A stretch of 55,076 bases of DNA from Bacteroidales bacterium (GTDB taxonomy: Bacteria > Bacteroidota > Bacteroidia > Bacteroidales > UBA4417). Of this stretch, positions 51,117 through 55,076 are shown one piece after another. The position numbers and the translations under genes are program-made. Position 1 is the first letter of the stretch, and each line of letters opens with the position of its first letter. Where the stretch lies: NCBI GenBank assembly GCA_030654075.1, contig JAURYB010000004.1:1-55076 (forward strand). Reading direction: 5' to 3'. The notes below the pieces were generated by a model. That model had not been told where the DNA came from and searched no databases. It saw only the letters and a program-made list of their open reading frames with translations.

Positions 51117-53468
51117 CTAATATACAATGAAAGGCTTTGATATCCTGTGCTTTACCGACATTATTTCGCAAGTATAATGACCTGGTTTCAGAGATGAAAT
51201 ATCCAGATTCTCACTGATCAGGCCGCTGATATCCGCGTTACTATTTATGGTTGGCAGGGTTAGTTTGCCATCAATAGTATACACTTTTATTGTATAATCA
51301 CATCTGGCTGTCAGCCTGGCACCAATGGTAATCCTTGCATTTGCCGGGTTTGGTGAAATAGTCATATTTGACTGATCTGAGGTTAAGTTTGAAATACCCG
51401 TATAGTCAACAACATTAAAACTATAGGTAACCGGCACGCAATTATAACCTGAAACAATAAGTTGTGCTTCTCCAGGATACTGTGGAATAATATCGAAATT
51501 AACAACAGCATTTCCGGACTTATCCGTTGCAGATTTCCCAATCAGGATACCATCTTTCATTACCACACAAGTTAATCCCGCAGCAGGTAAACCTGATGTT
51601 GAAACACTTACATTCAATGATGTTGTTCCTAAAGCAACCTTATCTGGATATTCAGTAGTAATAACAATAGGATTATCGGTAAATACAGCTAATGCAGGGT
51701 CGCCTAGCAGGTTACAGTCGTAAAAAACCCAGCGTAAAGCACCGGGCTCCCATTGACCCGGGGCAGTAACCCAGGCAGCAGAAGCAATTTTCGATTCCAT
51801 GTGTGCCCGGCCGATGCGATTGAGACTGTCGGCATACAACGCATCCATAAACTCCCGATGCAAATGCTGAGATGGCCCTTCAGTTTGTCCTTCGTTGAAC
51901 CAGCCATAACGAGAGTTACCAATAAAAGCAACGGCAAAATTATTGATAGTTACCATTTTTTCTGCTATGCAATCGTTGAAATCGAAAGCGCCGCAATCGC
52001 ATCCATGGGTATAAACAATTGTAAAATTGTGATCGATGCCATTTAGTCCATAGAAATTAGCGTTGGTAATATCGCTATTAGTCAGACGCATAACATAGGT
52101 CTGGCTTGCGTGGCCGCTATGATTCAGCATAGGACGTCCAAGGTTCAGGTGATCCATCAACTCCTGTTTTGGCCAGGTTTTAACCTCGTCATACAGCGTA
52201 TCAAAAACATAATCCACTGGTATACCATAAGTTGCATACCCATTGTCGGAATGTTCTCCTCTAAGTAAGTTAAGGTAATCACTACCGTATGTGATATAGG
52301 GCTCAATTGTCCAGAGGCTCTCACCAGCCATTAAAATATTGCGAAATTCACCTTGTATGGGTTCGAACTGATATTTGAAACTTTTATTCAGCATTTGCTC
52401 TAACTCAGTGGCATCACTGAAAGACATACGACCAACAGCGACATCCGGTAATAAATCTTCTTCCCCTGGCTCACCCCAAAGCGCATCACCATCCGTATTC
52501 CAGTTGCCATCGAGAGCTGAATAATACAGGTCGGAAGGTATATTACTATCGCTGTACCCTGAACCTGATTGAACATAACAATAAAGTCCACGGTGCGGGA
52601 TAAGTTCATCGTCACCTGCCAGTAATACATATTGTATTCCATGCGTTTGATACTCCTGATTAATGAAATTCCTGATTTTTTCAGGGACATCCACTCCTGT
52701 CATAGTAGTAGTAATACTATCAAGAGTAACAACTTTAGAAGTAATTCCCTCCCTGAGATAATTAGCCTGCATAGCAGTGAAGGAGCTTTTAAATAAAGTT
52801 GTGCTTACTATTAAAAGATCATAGCGGATGGGTGGAACAAGCCGTTTAAGTGAATAAGCGGCTTCCATTTCCTTATTATCAGCCATTTGTAAAACTTCAG
52901 TGCTTTTAAAAGCCAGGTTATTCAAGGCAAACGCAGCTTTGGAATCGGGAGCGGTATTCACAATCACGTGTGCGGTGGTAAAATAGCTGAGTTGTCCTGT
53001 AACCGGGTTATAACTGACAGGTGTAAAAGTAGTAAGCGCCACCGAATGTCCATTGAGAAAAGCTGTGACCAGTTGCCCTTTGGGATCAGCCGGGAATGAA
53101 GCATTCCGGCTATAGATTGTATTATCTTTTATAAAAATTCCGGAACTTCCGGCTGAAACAGGCCGTACTTGCTGCTGAGGGAAAATTGTAAACTTACCGG
53201 GAAGCGTTATCGCATCGGAAAAGAGGATTTCTATACTCAAAGCAGATTCGCCTGGCGGAAGTATTAGTTTGACCTGTTGGTAAGGCAAAACAGGTTGACC
53301 AGGCATTGCTGTGAGCAGGGTATTTTCGAGTTCAAACCGTTGGTATTCGCCGTTTTGCCGGATTGTAGGGTTACCAAAATGATAGGTCTGCTCCACCCTG
53401 CCTGCTATGGTAGTTATTATAAACATGAACATCAGACCAATCGTAAAAGTCAAGGATTTCATAATCAT
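51117..53468 (-). CDS. C25 (gingipain-like) cysteine protease, T9SS cargo
   Basis: Secreted protease of 783 residues. A signal peptide (about 1-22) is followed by a propeptide-like N-terminal part (about 23-200), a C25 catalytic domain with the typical YVLLAGDDELIPHRG strand, catalytic His in MLNHSGHA and catalytic Cys in TIVYTHGCDCGAFDF, a downstream Ig-like domain (about 595-680) and a T9SS sorting domain (NMTISPNPANARITIGA ... GHYTCEIMSVKH). C25 enzymes include gingipains and the T9SS sortase PorU; the sorting domain at its end makes this a cargo protease rather than PorU itself. The gene converges on the CMD pseudogene. Confidence 0.88.
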   Translation of the reverse strand: MIMKSLTFTIGLMFMFIITTIAGRVEQTYHFGNPTIRQNGEYQRFELENTLLTAMPGQPVLPYQQVKLILPPGESALSIEILFSDAITLPGKFTIFPQQQVRPVSAGSSGIFIKDNTIYSRNASFPADPKGQLVTAFLNGHSVALTTFTPVSYNPVTGQLSYFTTAHVIVNTAPDSKAAFALNNLAFKSTEVLQMADNKEMEAAYSLKRLVPPIRYDLLIVSTTLFKSSFTAMQANYLREGITSKVVTLDSITTTMTGVDVPEKIRNFINQEYQTHGIQYVLLAGDDELIPHRGLYCYVQSGSGYSDSNIPSDLYYSALDGNWNTDGDALWGEPGEEDLLPDVAVGRMSFSDATELEQMLNKSFKYQFEPIQGEFRNILMAGESLWTIEPYITYGSDYLNLLRGEHSDNGYATYGIPVDYVFDTLYDEVKTWPKQELMDHLNLGRPMLNHSGHASQTYVMRLTNSDITNANFYGLNGIDHNFTIVYTHGCDCGAFDFNDCIAEKMVTINNFAVAFIGNSRYGWFNEGQTEGPSQHLHREFMDALYADSLNRIGRAHMESKIASAAWVTAPGQWEPGALRWVFYDCNLLGDPALAVFTDNPIVITTEYPDKVALGTTSLNVSVSTSGLPAAGLTCVVMKDGILIGKSATDKSGNAVVNFDIIPQYPGEAQLIVSGYNCVPVTYSFNVVDYTGISNLTSDQSNMTISPNPANARITIGARLTARCDYTIKVYTIDGKLTLPTINSNADISGLISENLDISSLKPGHYTCEIMSVKHRISKPFIVY

Positions 53469-53842
53469 AGGATAAATAACTTAAGGTGTTTTTGCGGAAA
53501 GTAATGTTAGGGGTAAAATTAATTCTTTATAGATTCAAGCGAACGCATTAGAAAAAAAATGAGCCGGATTGTTTTTCCTCTGATATGTCAAAAAAAAACT
53601 CTCAGCAATGAACCTACTATTTTAGTTTTGCTAAATTACTTGATTTTTTTCAAATTGGCGACCTTCAAATCAGGCTTGATCAATAAAGAATTTACAATAT
53701 TACAACTACTTCAGGATAAATGAGTATTTTTGAAAATAGAATGACAAAAGTGTTTCCTCCTACTCGTTGCAATATACACATGCAAATTACAATGTTTATT
53801 GGGGTAGTAACACATCAGAAATAAATCCGAATTTAAAACGCA
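53469..53842. other. Divergent spacer upstream of the adenylation gene
   Basis: Contains two plus-strand TAnnTTTG matches (TAGTTTTG 53623-53630, TATTTTTG 53725-53732), neither with a good -33 partner. The rest shows nothing recognised. Confidence 0.5.
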
Positions 53843-55076
53843 ATGACAAGCCTTTCACAAAGCCTCTATAAATCCATTCAGACATACTCAAATAATATTG
53901 CGTTCAATATCGATGGGGAAAATTATACTTATTTTCACTTGACACAAAGTGTTGCCAGAATTCAATCTTTACTCCTTCAAAAAAATACCGGATTAAACTC
54001 AATCGGCATTATTGCCAACCAGGATTTTGAAACGTATTCAACCATCCTTGCCTCCTTGCTTTCGGGAATTACATATATCCCCATTGAACCCACCCACCCG
54101 GACGAGCGAAACAACCATATTATACGGTTATCAAAAGTAAATTCTATATTTTGCTCAGATTTTTCAGGTCTGAGTGATGAGTTCAGCGCGACAAACAAAC
54201 ATTTGTTTTTCCAGGTTGAAAAAGGAGAAAAAGATATAACAGAGTTGAAAGTTATACAAACTAAAAGTCCGGCTTATGTTCTTTTCACCTCCGGCAGCAC
54301 CGGTGTGCCAAAAGGAGTACCAATCAGCATGAATAACTTAATGGCATTTGTTGATAATGTTGAAGGCATGACGTTGGATATCAACGAACAATCCAGGTTT
54401 CTGCAGGTATTTGAACTCACATTTGACCTGTCGGTATTTTCGTACCTGGTTCCTTTGATCCATGGAGCTTCAGTTTTTATACCACCGAAAACCCCTTTTA
54501 AACAGATGGCAGCGATGCAGTTGGTTGAAGAACAAAGCATAACCCATGTTTTAAGCGTTCCGTCCTTTGCAGGCTACCTGAAACCATTTTTTCGAAAAAT
54601 TAAACTTCCTTCCATTAAACACTGGTTGTTTTGTGGCGAAGCATTAAAATCTGATTTGGTTAAGGAATGGCAAAAATGCTTGCCAAAAGCTAGTATATAT
54701 AATGTTTATGGCCCCACAGAGGCTACCATATTTTGCACTTCATATATGTGTCACCAGAATACATTTAAAGAATATCATGGAATTGCCTGCTTCGGCAAAC
54801 CTTTTAAAGATACTGAATTTGAACTCTTTGAAGGAAATCTACCTGTTAATGAACTTGAAACTAATGCTGAACTATGTATTAGCGGCACGCAACTAACAAC
54901 GGGTTATCTCGATGATCCCATTAAGAATGAAACCGCATTCTTCCCTTTTAAAAAGCAGACTTATTATCGCACAGGCGACCTTTGCCATAAGGATAATGAA
55001 GGAGATTATTTTTTCAGCGGAAGGAACGACACCCAGGTAAAAATTAACGGTTACCGTGTCGAAATCAGTGAATTGG
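53843..55076 (+). CDS. Adenylation-domain protein (AMP-binding), cut by window end
   Basis: First 411 residues of an ANL-superfamily acyl/aminoacyl adenylating enzyme; the stop is outside the window. Core motifs in order: LFTSGSTGVPKGVP (P-loop-like A3), VYGPTEATIF (A5), TGYLDD and YYRTGDLCHKDNEG (A7), FSGRNDTQVKINGYRVEISE (A8-A10 hinge). The DltA-like and NRPS A-domain groups fit best (D-alanyl or amino-acid activation); a peptidyl-carrier domain or partner may follow beyond the window. Start ATG 53843 (MTSLSQSLYKSI). Substrate residues were not assigned. Confidence 0.9.
   Translation, partial: MTSLSQSLYKSIQTYSNNIAFNIDGENYTYFHLTQSVARIQSLLLQKNTGLNSIGIIANQDFETYSTILASLLSGITYIPIEPTHPDERNNHIIRLSKVNSIFCSDFSGLSDEFSATNKHLFFQVEKGEKDITELKVIQTKSPAYVLFTSGSTGVPKGVPISMNNLMAFVDNVEGMTLDINEQSRFLQVFELTFDLSVFSYLVPLIHGASVFIPPKTPFKQMAAMQLVEEQSITHVLSVPSFAGYLKPFFRKIKLPSIKHWLFCGEALKSDLVKEWQKCLPKASIYNVYGPTEATIFCTSYMCHQNTFKEYHGIACFGKPFKDTEFELFEGNLPVNELETNAELCISGTQLTTGYLDDPIKNETAFFPFKKQTYYRTGDLCHKDNEGDYFFSGRNDTQVKINGYRVEISEL

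Noticed and set aside
51117..53468. PorU, the T9SS sortase
   Set aside because: PorU is also a C25 protein but is normally about 1100 residues or more and lacks this cargo sorting layout; this protein is shorter and ends in a sorting domain.
1..55076. CRISPR array, tRNA or rRNA genes
   Set aside because: No regularly spaced direct repeats with unique spacers and no tRNA or rRNA signatures were found by eye.

Overview
The window reads as chromosomal DNA of a Bacteroidota bacterium, probably class Bacteroidia (Bacteroidales/Marinilabiliales-like). Evidence: several secreted proteins end in type IX secretion (T9SS) C-terminal sorting domains; there is a gingipain-like C25 protease; several start sites lie near TAnnTTTG -7 elements; a BlaI/BlaR1 pair carries TonB and SusC-plug-like pieces; and signal peptides repeatedly break just before a Gln. 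No rRNA, tRNA, CRISPR array, integrase or complete insertion sequence was seen.

Layout. 1-700 is non-coding, with a terminator and a hexanucleotide repeat. 701-2047 is a UMF1-family MFS transporter. 2100-9548 (minus strand) holds polysaccharide export genes (Wza-like exporter, SLBB-LCP fusion, Wzc-like co-polymerase/tyrosine kinase), then a small one-helix secreted protein and a T9SS cargo protein. 10502-22535 (minus) is a surface-protein island: a 1764-aa cargo, a 293-aa mini-cargo and a roughly 1300-aa cargo that share one C-terminal domain type, separated by long repeat-bearing spacers. 23107-28952 is a signalling block: a sigma-54 activator response regulator followed by a large hybrid histidine kinase with HPt, plus a divergent receiver-only gene. 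29477-31691 is a blaI-blaR1-like operon behind three tandem 20-bp operator-like repeats.

31756-36363 is the most unusual structure. A MITE-like element abuts a decayed second copy of the 3' end of polA, then comes an AAA_14/DUF4143 ATPase gene, then the intact polA. It looks as if the ATPase module arrived at the polA 3' end and brought a replacement end. mgsA, a four-LamG T9SS protein and a small zinc-ribbon gene follow. 41279-43071 holds three ssb paralogues without the usual acidic tail, with an ORF6N gene between the second and third. The rest is housekeeping and accessory: SDR, PIN-PhoH ATPase, probable glutaminyl cyclase lipoprotein, nitroreductase, a polyamine pair (PLP decarboxylase plus agmatinase), a carboxymuconolactone-decarboxylase-like pseudogene with two in-frame stops, a C25 protease, and the start of an adenylation-domain protein cut by the window end.

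How the genes fit together: the export genes could make or export a surface glycan while neighbouring genes encode T9SS cargo for the same surface. The probable glutaminyl cyclase could cap the Gln left at the N-terminus of several exported proteins here. These links are inferred from context and motifs, not shown directly by the sequence.
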